Below, one piece after another: positions 46,964-56,342 of a stretch of 62,905 bases of DNA. How positions within the stretch are numbered: the stretch's first letter is position 1; every line of letters begins with the position of its first letter. The position numbers were made by a program, and so were the translations under genes. A model generated the notes under the pieces. It had not been told where the DNA came from. It worked only from the letters and a program-made list of their open reading frames with translations, and did not search any database. The stretch spans positions 26,110 through 89,014 of the forward strand of contig NZ_JAQIVI010000091.1 of NCBI RefSeq assembly GCF_028618695.1, written 5' to 3'. This DNA comes from Natrinema soli (GTDB lineage: Archaea; Halobacteriota; Halobacteria; Halobacteriales; Natrialbaceae).

Positions 46964-47290
46964 CGTCCGGTTTACGTTCGTGCTGGTTGGATTTCTGATG
47001 GAGAACCTCTGGCTCGTGCTGCGCTGGGCGGTCGTCGCCCGCCCACGGCGGGGCGGGCGCGACCTCCCTGAGGAATTCACGTTCAAGACCTTCTGTGACT
47101 GGATCAGACACGCATTGGAGGAGGAGTTAGAACGGAGCTGGGAGATTGAGATGAACGGTGTAGGTGTGCCCGAAGCGTACGCGCCGCTGTCCGGACACGC
47201 TCCCCCCGAGTTCTTAAGGGGGGTTGCGACGGTCGTTTTCTTGGCTGCTTTTGGTCATGTCCTCTCTTACGACGTACAGAAATATATATC
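46760..47290 (+). pseudogene. IS4/ISH3-like transposase, C-terminal fragment
   Basis: The frame has no start and reads FPLAVAVSYYAGDRGKHGEV, then LYRKRSAIETSYRVFRQARA, the conserved Y-x5-E motif with Glu of the DDE triad. It continues FVLVGFLMENLWLVLRWAVV. About the last third of a transposase is present; the rest was lost when it fused to the integrase end. Confidence 0.78.
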
Positions 47291-47324
47291 AAATAGGTCG
47301 GAAGTATACTCTCCGGGAGTCTGT

Positions 47325-47460
47325 CCGTGTGTACTGGAACACCGAAAGATCTCCCATAAATGTCTGTGTGTGCCGAAACACTCGATTGTTACCAGTTTCA
47401 GAAGACAAGCTTCTGACGCGCCTTTTCCCGTGAATACCTCTGATGTTTGTGTGTACCAGA
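47325..47460 (+). repeat. Partition-type repeats, left of parA
   Basis: Three imperfect copies of TGTGTGTAC/TGTGTGTGCC (near 47328, 47365 and 47449), often followed by a GAAAC or GAAC step. They resemble the right-hand array at 49164-49848. Confidence 0.5.
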
Positions 47461-47555
47461 TAACTCAAAACATTCGGAATATATGGGAGGCTCAAGAGTT
47501 CTGTAATACGAAATTATAAGTGTGACTCCTACACATAGGGAAGTGTGACGGTATT

Positions 47556-47612
47556 CCAAACCTACCAAAATACGCGGCACATGCGAGACACAATCACTAT
47601 TGGTAGGGTTGG
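47556..47612. promoter_or_regulatory. Inverted repeat upstream of parA
   Basis: CCAAACCTACCAA (47556-47568) and TTGGTAGGGTTGG (47600-47612) are a 13-bp dyad with one mismatch, 39 bp before the parA ATG. Likely autoregulatory operator or part of the partition site. Confidence 0.6.
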
Positions 47613-47651
47613 GACATCTGCAACTTCCAACCAATCAATGGTGAAAAAATA

Positions 47652-48575
47652 ATGGCAGAAGATATTCAGGGACTACCTGGTGTAGTCACGGCGCTGCAGA
47701 AGGGTGGAGTAACGAAAACGTCCCTCGGCCTCAATGTTGCTGATCGAATTGCAGCTCAAGACAACGAGGTCGTGATGATCGATCTGGATCACGATTGCCA
47801 CTTGACGAGCCTACTGCTCAATGATGAGACGGAGGAGAAGGTACTCAACGATGACGATTCTCATGTCGGGAAGGCGATGTTCGGTGATGTCGATCCAGAG
47901 GACCTCTTGATCGAAACAGAATTCGGCATCCATCTGCTCCCGAGCACGAACATAATGGGCGAGGTCGTTGACCGAATGAAGAATACGACGTATGGGGTGA
48001 ATAAGCTCCGTAACGAAGTCATTGCGCCGCTTTACGAGAAGGGCTACGACTACTTCTTGATCGATCCACCAGGCGGGGAAGGACAGATGCTTGATGCTGC
48101 ATTTGTAGCTGTTCAAAGAACGATCATCCCCATCACACCCGAAGCAGGGACAGTAAACGGTCTGGCGCGACTTCTTGAACGGACGGTGTCCCCCCTCCGG
48201 GACGAGGGCAATATCCCAATCGAGATCGTTGCGATCACACCGAACCGAATGCAGGAGACGATCAGTCGGGATAGTAGTGAACAGCAGATCGCCAGGGATC
48301 TAAACGAGTCTTTCCGCGAACACCTGCCAGACTACGCGAAGGTCGACCTCGAAGTTTTCGAAACGATCGATGAACTGGGTGAGCGACTGACGGAGATTCC
48401 GAAACCTGGGCTTCGGGAACGAAAGTCGATCAATGACGCCTTCAAAAATGGTCTGCCAGTCGCTCAGTATGACCAAGAGTGTGACCAGATCGAACACTTC
48501 GACACGCTTGCTGAGCTAGTGATCGAATCCTGTGAGGCGGAACAAGAACAGGAAGAGGTGGCTACGCATGGGTGA
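47652..48575 (+). CDS. parA: ParA-family partition ATPase
   Basis: 307 residues. The deviant Walker A is KGGVTKTS (about 17-24); the Walker A' strand MIDLDHDCHL is near 40-49 and Walker B YFLIDPPGGEG near 136-146. It should dimerise on DNA with ATP and move plasmid copies apart with its partner. The C-terminal half is helical (LTEIPKPGLRERKSINDAFK). The next gene overlaps its stop. It is bracketed by TGTGTGTAC-type repeats and preceded by a 13-bp dyad, the normal layout of a par cassette. Confidence 0.9.
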   Translation: MAEDIQGLPGVVTALQKGGVTKTSLGLNVADRIAAQDNEVVMIDLDHDCHLTSLLLNDETEEKVLNDDDSHVGKAMFGDVDPEDLLIETEFGIHLLPSTNIMGEVVDRMKNTTYGVNKLRNEVIAPLYEKGYDYFLIDPPGGEGQMLDAAFVAVQRTIIPITPEAGTVNGLARLLERTVSPLRDEGNIPIEIVAITPNRMQETISRDSSEQQIARDLNESFREHLPDYAKVDLEVFETIDELGERLTEIPKPGLRERKSINDAFKNGLPVAQYDQECDQIEHFDTLAELVIESCEAEQEQEEVATHG

Positions 48576-49119
48576 GCGAGACCTCGCAGGCCTTAGTGAT
48601 AGCCTCGCGAATCCGGGTCAGACCGAACCTGATGAAGATGAGGACTCTGCTGAGTCAGAACAGCAGTTAATGCAGTCGGAAGAAACCAGTGCTGTAGAAG
48701 ATTCGGGCTCGGTGCAGTCGGAAAGCAGTCAGGAACAGATTGACGCTACTGGTGACGCAGGTTCGGCTGGTGCGCCACAGTCTTCGGATCCGTCTCGGTG
48801 TCAGGAGATCACTCGAGAGGGAACCCAGTGTGACCATGAAGCTCAGCCGGGCAGTAAGTACTGTAAAAAGCACCAGCCGGACAAATTCGGCAATCGATCT
48901 GGCCAGTTCCAGCGAAAGCAGTGGAATCTTCTGCCTGAAGTCAGTGAGGCCCTTTTCGAGGATAGTGTTACATCTGACTCGCTTTACATCGACGTCCAGA
49001 AAGAGTTGGGCGAGAACTTCCAGAAGAAGTCGGTCGAGAACAAGATGGGGGAATTCCTCCTAGCGAATCAGGCGGAATTCATCGAGTTCATGGCTCAAGA
49101 ATTCGACACTCAAGAGTAG
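48568..49119 (+). CDS. ParB-like partner/centromere-binding candidate
   Basis: 183 residues, starting at an ATG 8 bp inside the parA stop. A long acidic, Ser/Gln-rich N-terminal half precedes a zinc-knuckle-like CQEITREGTQCDHEAQPG with SKYCKKHQ (about 80-110). The C-terminal helical segment (NKMGEFLLANQAEFIEFMAQ) may oligomerise. The position after parA and the flanking repeats make it the likely DNA-binding partner; it is not a classic ParB. Confidence 0.65.
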   Translation: MGERDLAGLSDSLANPGQTEPDEDEDSAESEQQLMQSEETSAVEDSGSVQSESSQEQIDATGDAGSAGAPQSSDPSRCQEITREGTQCDHEAQPGSKYCKKHQPDKFGNRSGQFQRKQWNLLPEVSEALFEDSVTSDSLYIDVQKELGENFQKKSVENKMGEFLLANQAEFIEFMAQEFDTQE

Positions 49120-49163
49120 TCAATACGCGATCTTCTGTTCTGCTTTGTTCGAAGGATTCGTTC

Positions 49164-49848
49164 CTATCGATACATTCGATACTCACAGAAGATCTGTATG
49201 TCCCATGTCTTTGGCTTGTTGCTAGTACCGAACTCGAGGCCATCCACAGCATCTGTTTGAGTTGTTCGAAAAACCTGCGCATCTGGGTAGATTTAATAAT
49301 ATAAGTATTCCACACTTCAGAGTGTAATGGAGGATCTGTGTGTTCCAGAACTACTGAAATATCGATATATGCGAGTATCATTCCTATTGGTTTGTGCGCC
49401 CCTATAGTTCTGAAACATCTGAATGTTCTCTGTGTATCAGTACATTCAGAATGGCTAAAACTAGATGTGTGTAGTGGATCAGAGACTAACCGCCACACCT
49501 GTTTTCTGTGTATACTGACATACACAATATATTCGGAATGTTTGGATCTTGTGTGTATCGACAGGTGTGGGATTCTGTGTATATTGAACGTTCCGTATCT
49601 TTTGGAACTTCTTGACTTCAAATGGGAGCGGAGGGCCATCGATAGTCTCGGAGCTTCTGGAATATTTGTGTGTATCGAAATGTTCGAAACGTCTGGAACA
49701 TTCGTATGTAAAATAATTGGCAGGATGTGGCTGTAGCGGGTCTTCTGTGTGTATCGGACTAGGCAAACCTTCTCGGGTTTAGGGGGAGGCGGTACGATTA
49801 GTAGCTAGGGCTTCTGGATCGCTTGTACTGTGTGTATCGATACGTTCG
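49164..49848 (+). repeat. Candidate centromere: degenerate TGTGTGTATCG repeats
   Basis: At least nine copies of a motif like TTCTGTGTGTATCGAYAYGT: near 49335, 49430, 49465, 49503, 49550, 49573, 49665, 49744 and 49827, plus an inverted copy at 49164-49193. Spacing is irregular (24-95 bp), unlike CRISPR. The array lies after the par genes, as parS or parC sites often do. Confidence 0.65.
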
Positions 49849-49884
49849 AATCATCCGAATTGTTCGATGCTCTCGGATTGTTCC

Positions 49885-50658
49885 TAGATGGGGCTCAAAC
49901 ACCTACGGAACACCGTTCCACGAGAAGCACCTCACCGCAGGAGAGGTGCTTCTCGCGTTCACTCTCTATGCCGATACGTTGCTCAGCATCAACCAGATCG
50001 CACCGTTCCTCGATCGTACATACAGAACGGTTCACACAGTGATTCGGGAGGTGGAAGCCGCGGTTCAGCGCGGCTTCCCCGTCGTCTGGAGCTTCTCGAC
50101 CGGACCATCGATGGACCGACACAAGTCGACGAATCAGGCAAAGTCTGTTCGGGCTACAAAGGACAAGAACCGCCGCGGAACAGCCGTTCCCGCGGCGGCT
50201 TGTCTCAATCTGGCCGCTCTCGCTGGCGAGGCCGCCACGGTGATCAGCTGACGCTCGTCGCGGCGTGCCGTGACTCGCTTCGTGTGATCCGTAGACAATG
50301 TGGAATCGACTACCAAGGTGATCTTGAATCTGTGATTCAGGAGGCTGAAGACCTCTCCCAGCGGCTGGGAGAGGTCTGGACCGACGGACTACAAGCGTGC
50401 CGAGAGATGGACCGTGACCATCGAACGGTCGTACACAAGGAGACGTACGTATCGCCTGACGGAGTTCATATTAACCAGGCTGAGTGCCTGTTTTCGCTCG
50501 TTCAGCCGTGGCTGCGGAAGTTCCGCGGCCTGTCCAAGCAGGGCTTGGAACAGGCCGCTCACACTTTCGGCATCGTTCGGTCACTCACTCTCGCTGGCGG
50601 ATCCGTCGAGAAAGCCATTGATTGTCTCGTTATCGGGGCGTTCCGCAATTCTACATAA
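49885..50658 (+). pseudogene. IS1595/ISXO2-like transposase, frameshifted
   Basis: One frame (TPFHEKHLTAGEVLLAFTLY then RTYRTVHTVIREVEAAVQRG) carries the N-terminal region. A frameshift near 50110 moves into the frame with VDESGKVCSGYKGQEPP and ending HINQAECLFSLVQPWLRKFRG. The N-terminal zinc ribbon typical of the family is missing. It is not a working element. Confidence 0.72.
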
Positions 50659-50670
50659 GAGCGGCTGCTA

Positions 50671-50708
50671 TTAACCAACGACGACGAGACGATGATTGTG
50701 TTGGTTAA
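50671..50708. repeat. Inverted repeat TTAACCAAC...GTTGGTTAA, copy 1
   Basis: Arms 50671-50679 and 50700-50708 with a 20-bp spacer. A matching dyad at 55900-55940 lies 5.2 kb away, bracketing the second metal module. Possible recombinase or regulator site. Confidence 0.6.
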
Positions 50709-50850
50709 CGTGGGTGCTTACTCCTGGTCTTCTTGTAACTCAGCTGCCTTCCACGACGAGAACCCGTTTCTTGGCCCCCTCTCTAACTGTATTGTACCGA
50801 TATCATTGTTACCGTAATGGTCTTGCCACCGGAGCGTGTAGCACACAGAT

Positions 50851-51057
50851 ATGGAGCGAAAAACGATTGCGGTCACCGGGATGTCCTGCAACGGCTGTGA
50901 GCAGAACGTCGAGAACGCGCTCAAAACTGTCGAGGGTGTCACTCGCGTCGAGGCCGACCACGAGGGAGATTCTGTGGAGATCGTCGTCGACGAGGACACC
51001 GCAGACGACGACCTCACTACAGCGATTCGAGACGCTGGCTACGACGTCACGGCCTAG
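50851..51057 (+). CDS. copZ: CopZ-like copper chaperone (single HMA domain)
   Basis: A 68-residue HMA domain with GMSCNGC (about 10-16) and the C-terminal DAGYDVTA. It should carry Cu(I) to the ATPase whose gene converges with it; the two 3' ends overlap by 4 bp. It differs from the CopZ at 28294 in the second half. Placement beside a YPC-type pump suggests a dedicated partner. Confidence 0.9.
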   Translation: MERKTIAVTGMSCNGCEQNVENALKTVEGVTRVEADHEGDSVEIVVDEDTADDDLTTAIRDAGYDVTA

Positions 51058-53342
51058 ACGGTTGCCTCATCCTCCTGTCCAATTGCTGTGTTTTCCCCAT
51101 CAACGGTGAAGTCGGTGTTGACGCCTTCGCCGGCGAGTAGTTGGCCACCGAAACTGTTGGCGAGGACGGCCGTTACTGACAGTACCATCGCGATCATCGC
51201 GAACACCGGATGGACCAGTCCGGTCGTCGCGGCGGCGACGCCGACGCCGTTGAACGTGAACGCCGCTAGCAGGTTCTGACGCGTCTTCCGGTAGCTTTCC
51301 GTCCCGATTTCGAAGGCGTCCATCACACCGCCGAGGCGGTCGCCCATCAGGACAATGTCCGCGCTCTCGATGGCAATGTCGGTGCCTGCACCGATGGCGA
51401 TCCCAATATCGGCTTGCGTGAGGGCAGGCGCGTCGTTGATCCCGTCACCAACCATCGCTACACGATGCCCTTCATATTGGAGACGGCCGATCTTGTCACG
51501 CTTCTCGTCCGGCAGGACGTCGGCCATTACCTGGTCGATGCCTACTTCAGCCGCGACCGCCTCAGCGGTGCGCTCGTTGTCTCCGGTGATCATTACCGGG
51601 GTAATCCCCGCATCGATCATCCGCTCGATTGTCGCTGCGGCGTCGGCCTTGATCTCGTCGCCAATTCCGACGAGGCCGACGAGAGTACCATCACGAGCGA
51701 TGCCCGATACAGTGAGGCCCCGATGCTGGAGGCGCTCAATCTCGTCGGTGGCCGCTGAGAGGTCGATGCCCTCTGTCGTAAGCCAATCTGGCTTGCCGAC
51801 CCGCACATCATCCCCGTCGACTGTCGCCGTCACACCCTTGCCGGTCACCGACTCGAACGATTTGGGATCTGCATACTCAACGCCGCGTTCGTCGGCGTCC
51901 TCGAGGATAGCGTCGGCGAGGGGATGTTCGCTGAACGCCTCCGCGCCTGCCGCCGTCGCGACCACCTCACTTTCGTCACTCTCGAGCGCCACGACCTCGG
52001 AGACTGCGGGCGTCCCAACCGTGATGGTCCCCGTCTTGTCGAGGACGACGTGGTCGACGTCCGGGAAAATCTGGAAGGCGTCGCTACTACGCATCAGGAT
52101 GCCCCGATTCGCGGCCTTGCCGCCGCCACGAATCAGGGCCAGCGGTGTCGCCATGCCGAGCGCACACGGATACCCGAGGACGAGGACCGCGAGCGCAGCG
52201 AAGGCTCCGGTCTGTACCTGTGGGCCCGTGCCGAGGATCGTGCCGGGGACCACTGCTGGCACGAGAATCCAGAGCAGGAACGAGAGGACGGCGATCGTCA
52301 GCACGCCGGGGACGAAGTACTTGAGAACGCGATCGGCGAGCTGGATAATGCCGGGCTTCATCGCGCGCGCTTGCTCGATTTCACGGGCCACCTGATTCAG
52401 GAACGCATCCTCACCGGTGGCGGTTACTTCAATCAGAAGCGTCCCGGTCTCGTTGATGCTCCCGCCGATCACCTCGCCGCCCGACTGTTTCTCTTCGGGG
52501 ATAGACTCGCCAGTCGCGACCGACTCATCGACGGTCGATTCCCCATCGACGACCGCGCCGTCGATGGGGATTGTCTCGCCGGGTTTGACGCGCACGTGGT
52601 CACCGACTTCGAGGTCGTCGATAGCGACTTCTTTGACAGCACCGTCGTCGGTGACGTGACGGGCGGTGTCCGGCCGAAGGTCGAGCAGGCTCTGTACTGC
52701 CTGGGATGCCCGCGTTCGGACGAGGAGACTGGTGTATTCTGAGAGGATGTGATAGGTGGTGATGAAGACGGAGACGGCGAAGAAGTGGACAGTCGGGAAC
52801 TCGGGGAAGACGAACAGGCCGAGAAAGCCCCCAAAGAGGCCCGCGAACGCACCGGCCTCCAGCAGGACGTGCTGGTTGAAGATGCGCCTTCGAAGGCTGT
52901 TGTATGCCTTCTCGAGGATGTAGCGGCCAGGGCCGAACATCGTGCCGAGTGCGAGGCCGAGGGTAACGAGATCCATCGCGAGCGATGTCGATTCGAATCG
53001 CCCCAGCACGAAGATCATCCACAGCATCAATCCGGCGGTAGCGATAGATGCGCTGCCGGCGAGCAAGAGTCGACGTTTCCCGTTGGTGAGTTCTGCCTGC
53101 TGTTCCTCAAATCGCTTCTCTTTGTCCGGGTCACGGATCGTGTACCCGAGGTCGCGGAGCGTATCCTTCAATTCAACCTCGCTCAGCGTCTCGTCGTCGT
53201 AGCGAACGAGCACCTCTTCGTGGGCGAGGCTCACGTCGACGTCTTCGACGCCGTCGGTTCGGCTGTATGCCTTCTTGATACTCTCGGCGCAGAACGAGCA
53301 GGACATCCCCCCGACGTTGAATTGGTTCTGTGTCGTTCCCAT
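51054..53342 (-). CDS. P1B-type heavy-metal ATPase with a YPC motif
   Basis: 762 residues with one N-terminal HMA domain (GMSCSFC, about 12-18). Core motifs are TGES (about 279), YPCALGMATP in the membrane helix (about 389), DKTGTITVG (about 439), SEHPLA, and GDGINDAPALT (about 640). The first residue of the ion-binding CPC motif is Tyr, which likely changes metal choice or the number of ligands. The ATG at 53342 starts next to the HMA; an ATG at 53378 would add 12 residues. It diverges from the ArsR-like gene, with a 133-bp shared region. Confidence 0.88.
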   Translation of the reverse strand: MGTTQNQFNVGGMSCSFCAESIKKAYSRTDGVEDVDVSLAHEEVLVRYDDETLSEVELKDTLRDLGYTIRDPDKEKRFEEQQAELTNGKRRLLLAGSASIATAGLMLWMIFVLGRFESTSLAMDLVTLGLALGTMFGPGRYILEKAYNSLRRRIFNQHVLLEAGAFAGLFGGFLGLFVFPEFPTVHFFAVSVFITTYHILSEYTSLLVRTRASQAVQSLLDLRPDTARHVTDDGAVKEVAIDDLEVGDHVRVKPGETIPIDGAVVDGESTVDESVATGESIPEEKQSGGEVIGGSINETGTLLIEVTATGEDAFLNQVAREIEQARAMKPGIIQLADRVLKYFVPGVLTIAVLSFLLWILVPAVVPGTILGTGPQVQTGAFAALAVLVLGYPCALGMATPLALIRGGGKAANRGILMRSSDAFQIFPDVDHVVLDKTGTITVGTPAVSEVVALESDESEVVATAAGAEAFSEHPLADAILEDADERGVEYADPKSFESVTGKGVTATVDGDDVRVGKPDWLTTEGIDLSAATDEIERLQHRGLTVSGIARDGTLVGLVGIGDEIKADAAATIERMIDAGITPVMITGDNERTAEAVAAEVGIDQVMADVLPDEKRDKIGRLQYEGHRVAMVGDGINDAPALTQADIGIAIGAGTDIAIESADIVLMGDRLGGVMDAFEIGTESYRKTRQNLLAAFTFNGVGVAAATTGLVHPVFAMIAMVLSVTAVLANSFGGQLLAGEGVNTDFTVDGENTAIGQEDEATV

Positions 53343-53475
53343 TGTGGTTGTAGACTGCTGCGCGACGGTGAAAACCATTACGACGAATATTATAGCGGTG
53401 TTCTATTCATTATACCACTACTGGCTGAATGGCGTTACTCTTACTGTCACCGTGCGTCTATACACTCCCAAGAAA

Positions 53476-54009
53476 ATGGCTCTACTCGAATCTGACGTTC
53501 CGATCCGTGAGGTTGTGACGACGGATCCGGAGAAGGCGAAAGCACTGGAGAACGACGTACGAGCGAAGATCATCGATATGCTCACTATGGAAGAGATGAC
53601 GATCGAGGAGATTCACGATGAGCTGGGACGCCGAGGCGAAGAGAAGGCCGAAACGACGGTGCGCCATCACGTAAACGTCCTGAAGGACGCAGGGGTGGTC
53701 GAAATAGCGCGACTGGAGGAAGCTGGCGGTGGCACGCGGAAATACTACAAATCGAACACCCGCATCTTCTCCTATGATCTCCCAAAGGACGCTGAGGAGA
53801 CGCTCACTGGGGCGCAGGAAACGGCGACAGCGGAGCTAACGAACCTCGTAGAAACGCTCTATGAGGGACACGGCGACGACATCGAAGCGGTTGCACGGGA
53901 GATGAAGCCGTGCGAGTACTGTGCAACACAGCACTACGAAGAATTCCTCATCCGCGAACTGCTGAACCGGGCGCTCATCGAGCTACACGAGGTCCCCCAG
54001 AGGGACTAG
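53476..54009 (+). CDS. ArsR/winged-helix metalloregulator
   Basis: 177 residues. A winged helix (DVRAKIIDMLTMEEMTIEEI...VRHHVNVLKDAGVVEIARL) covers about 20-90. The C-terminal half has a Cys pair and a His (CEYCATQH, about 142-149) suited to metal sensing. The ATG at 53476 is chosen because MALLESDVPIREVV is a normal start. It is divergent from the YPC ATPase and probably represses it, a usual arrangement for metal pumps. A more specific metal cannot be read. Confidence 0.8.
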   Translation: MALLESDVPIREVVTTDPEKAKALENDVRAKIIDMLTMEEMTIEEIHDELGRRGEEKAETTVRHHVNVLKDAGVVEIARLEEAGGGTRKYYKSNTRIFSYDLPKDAEETLTGAQETATAELTNLVETLYEGHGDDIEAVAREMKPCEYCATQHYEEFLIRELLNRALIELHEVPQRD

Positions 54010-54134
54010 CTGTACTTGAAGATCACTCAAGTGAAAGTCACAGATGGCAAGTCACGAATAGGTACTAGAACACGCCAGCGATAAATCCGAGTCCCATAAC
54101 GATGAGAACGGTCGCCGAGAACAGCGTCTATCGA

Positions 54135-54461
54135 CTATTCTTGGTCACGTTTCCATGCGTCTAATCCGCCATCAAGGGCGCTCGCGTCTTTACCTTGGTC
54201 TTGGAGTTGATGGGCTGTTTCCGTTGAGGCGACACCTGCGTCACAAACCATGACAAGGTCCTCATCGTCCGGGAGGTCGTCCAACTCGGCGAGGGCTTCC
54301 TCAACATCCCCTGAAAGAAGTGCCTCTCGGATGGGACGATTCTGGCTCCCCTCGATATGGTCTTCCTCGTAGTCGTCTTCCGGCCGAATATCGACGACAC
54401 ACACGTCCTCGCCGTTCTTCAACTGTTCCCGAAGTGTTTCGGGGTTAATCGTCGTCATCAA
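54135..54461 (-). CDS. Rhodanese-like domain protein
   Basis: 108 residues, one rhodanese fold. VVDIRPEDDYEEDHIEGSQN (about 22-41) is the first motif. The active-site loop VMVCDAGVAS (about 71-80) carries Cys, which binds sulfane sulfur. An ATG two codons in (MTTIN) is an alternative start. It could trap sulfur or detoxify metal/sulfur compounds next to the pump. Divergent from the methyltransferase at 54540. Confidence 0.82.
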   Translation of the reverse strand: MMTTINPETLREQLKNGEDVCVVDIRPEDDYEEDHIEGSQNRPIREALLSGDVEEALAELDDLPDDEDLVMVCDAGVASTETAHQLQDQGKDASALDGGLDAWKRDQE

Positions 54462-54539
54462 GGTTATCTTCCGTATCGAGGTTCATGTGGACTGTGATTC
54501 AAACGACGGGACTAATCTGCTCAAAACAAATGGTGTGAT

Positions 54540-55127
54540 ATGAGCCGTTTCCAGAATACACGTCAACCGGATTGGGACTGGTGGGAAGAACTGTGGTCGA
54601 ATCCGAAGGACGTGCTCCGAACATTGGGACTGTCATCCGGTCAGTCTGTTGGGGATATTGGGTCGGGGAACGGCTATTTCACATTTCCCGCCGCTGAACT
54701 GGTCGATGGTGCGCCGGTTTACGCAATTGACGTTGATGAGGAGTTATTGGCCGAACTCTCGGCGACCGCTAACACGCGAGGACTTGCAAACATCAACAAT
54801 ATCCACGGTGACGCTCGGAACCTAACCGACGTACTTCCCGAGCCTGTTGACGTGGTGTTGATTGCGAATACCTTCCACGGCGTTGAAGACAAAGTTGGAT
54901 TTACAAAACAGGCGCATCAATCACTACGTCCCAACGGACGGTTCATTATCGTAAATTGGCGTGCCCTGTCGAAAGAGGAAACAACCGTTGATGGAACAGC
55001 ACGCGGCCCGCCGGAGGAACTACGCATGTCGGTCAGCGAAACGCACGAAATCATGGCAGAGACGTTTGAGGATATTCAAGAAATTGACCTGCCGCCGTAC
55101 CATTACGCGCTCATCGGGGAACGATAG
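54540..55127 (+). CDS. Class I SAM-dependent methyltransferase
   Basis: 195 residues. The SAM-binding loop VGDIGSGNGYFTFPAAEL (about 37-54) and the acidic strand VYAIDVDEE (about 59-67) are clear, and the later DVVLIANTFHGVED fits the catalytic strand. The N terminus (RQPDWDWWEELWSNPKDVLR) is typical of a group found beside metal or thiol genes in archaea. Substrate unknown. Confidence 0.82.
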   Translation: MSRFQNTRQPDWDWWEELWSNPKDVLRTLGLSSGQSVGDIGSGNGYFTFPAAELVDGAPVYAIDVDEELLAELSATANTRGLANINNIHGDARNLTDVLPEPVDVVLIANTFHGVEDKVGFTKQAHQSLRPNGRFIIVNWRALSKEETTVDGTARGPPEELRMSVSETHEIMAETFEDIQEIDLPPYHYALIGER

Positions 55128-55314
55128 GCGGGTCTTCTGAATTGGTCAATCTACGCTCTGCATCGAACACCGATACCAGCAAAGTCGTGTGACCGATACG
55201 CGCACTGTATCTTTCATTCCGTTCAGAAAATCATCTGAAGCTGATAAGAATCCCAGCCGACAGTTCGCACATCTACTGTATAGCTGTCTTATACCAAACG
55301 AGACGAAATATTCC

Positions 55315-55827
55315 CTACTGATCTGCTTCAGGTTCCGGCCCGTATCGGGGCGTTCCACACACCTGGCACTCCCACATTGGCTGACCGGTCCACTCATTGT
55401 CAGGGACAGCTTCGAATTCGCAGAATCGATGTGCGGTCTCCCGGTTGCACTCCCGACACTCGAGGTACTTCCTGTTCGGGCTCTCGCGTCCCGGGCTCTC
55501 GGTACTGGTATCCTTGATGGATTGCTGGAGCGCAATCGCTGGCACCAGCCAGACGGCGTCGTCTGCGTCCTCATGAAGGGTCTCAAGACAAGTCTCATCG
55601 CGAATCCCGCTCCCGGTTTCGTCGTAGAGGAACGTCGCGCGCTCGACGTCGTGACGAGATTGGGTCGTGTTTCGCCACGTCGTCCGCTCATGGGCCGCCG
55701 CGAGCAGCTGTTCGCCGCACTCCGATGAAACCCGTGCTGCCGAGGGAAGCGCGGGCCACTGGTCGGCAAGCTGTGCTGCAGGCTCCTCGTGGAGCTCGTA
55801 GATGCTGGGTACGCTTTCGAACGCGCC
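55315..55827 (-). pseudogene. Plasmid protein with C-terminal zinc ribbon, 5' end damaged
   Basis: An open frame from 55827 runs SIYELHEEPAAQLADQWPAL to ECRECNRETAH and WECQVCGTPRYGPEPE, a ribbon with two CxxC pairs. It opens just after an in-frame TGA and has no good start at the 5' end. A related ribbon (IWECTRCQSPRHGPDPD) ends the partial gene at the right edge of the window. Confidence 0.55.
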
Positions 55828-55899
55828 TCAGGCCTCTTGGCGCCGATAGACCCATACATCGGTAGCAGGTACTGAAACAGGGGCCAGGCACTGGGAATA

Positions 55900-55940
55900 T
55901 TAACCAACGGTTTGGGACTCCTCTCGGAATCGTTGGTTAA
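55900..55940. repeat. Inverted repeat TTAACCAACG...CGTTGGTTAA, copy 2
   Basis: Arms 55900-55909 and 55931-55940, 10 bp each, with a 21-bp spacer. The arms match those of 50671-50708. Confidence 0.65.
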
Positions 55941-56099
55941 GGCCAACTCACTACCGCAGAACTGCAGAAGAGGGCGCAAACCCGAGATAGAGACAGGATC
56001 TATCTCCGACGAGCGGCTACGCTGCGTACGGTGACGTAGTCCCCACCGTTGTGGTGCTCAGGATCGAGCCGAGCATACGCGTCTGCAGTAGCGCGTAGT

Positions 56100-56342
56100 T
56101 CAGTGAGTGACCTTGTTGAGCGTCAGTAGGTCGGGAAGTCGTTCGTCGATCTTTCTGAGGGTCTGATCGGCCTCAAGGAGTGCCTCATGCAGATCGTCGA
56201 CGGGAATCTGACCACCATCCACGGCGCCACGTTCTGGGTGATACCCCTGATCACCGTACTCCGAGTCGGGAACCGGATCATCGACACCGAGAGCTTGGTC
56301 GAACTCAGGGACGTCCTGTGGATCGGGCTCGTCTGGTGTCAT
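56100..56342 (-). CDS. Small acidic protein
   Basis: 80 residues (MTPDEPDPQDVPEFDQALGV...). A C-terminal helix (LHEALLEADQTLRKIDERLP) may be a coiled coil. The start overlaps the preceding gene's end by 4 bp, so it is the second gene of a pair. No family recognised. Confidence 0.6.
   Translation of the reverse strand: MTPDEPDPQDVPEFDQALGVDDPVPDSEYGDQGYHPERGAVDGGQIPVDDLHEALLEADQTLRKIDERLPDLLTLNKVTH

Noticed and set aside
49164..49848. CRISPR array
   Set aside because: The repeats are short, degenerate and irregularly spaced (24-95 bp), with one inverted copy and no cas genes, so a partition site fits better.
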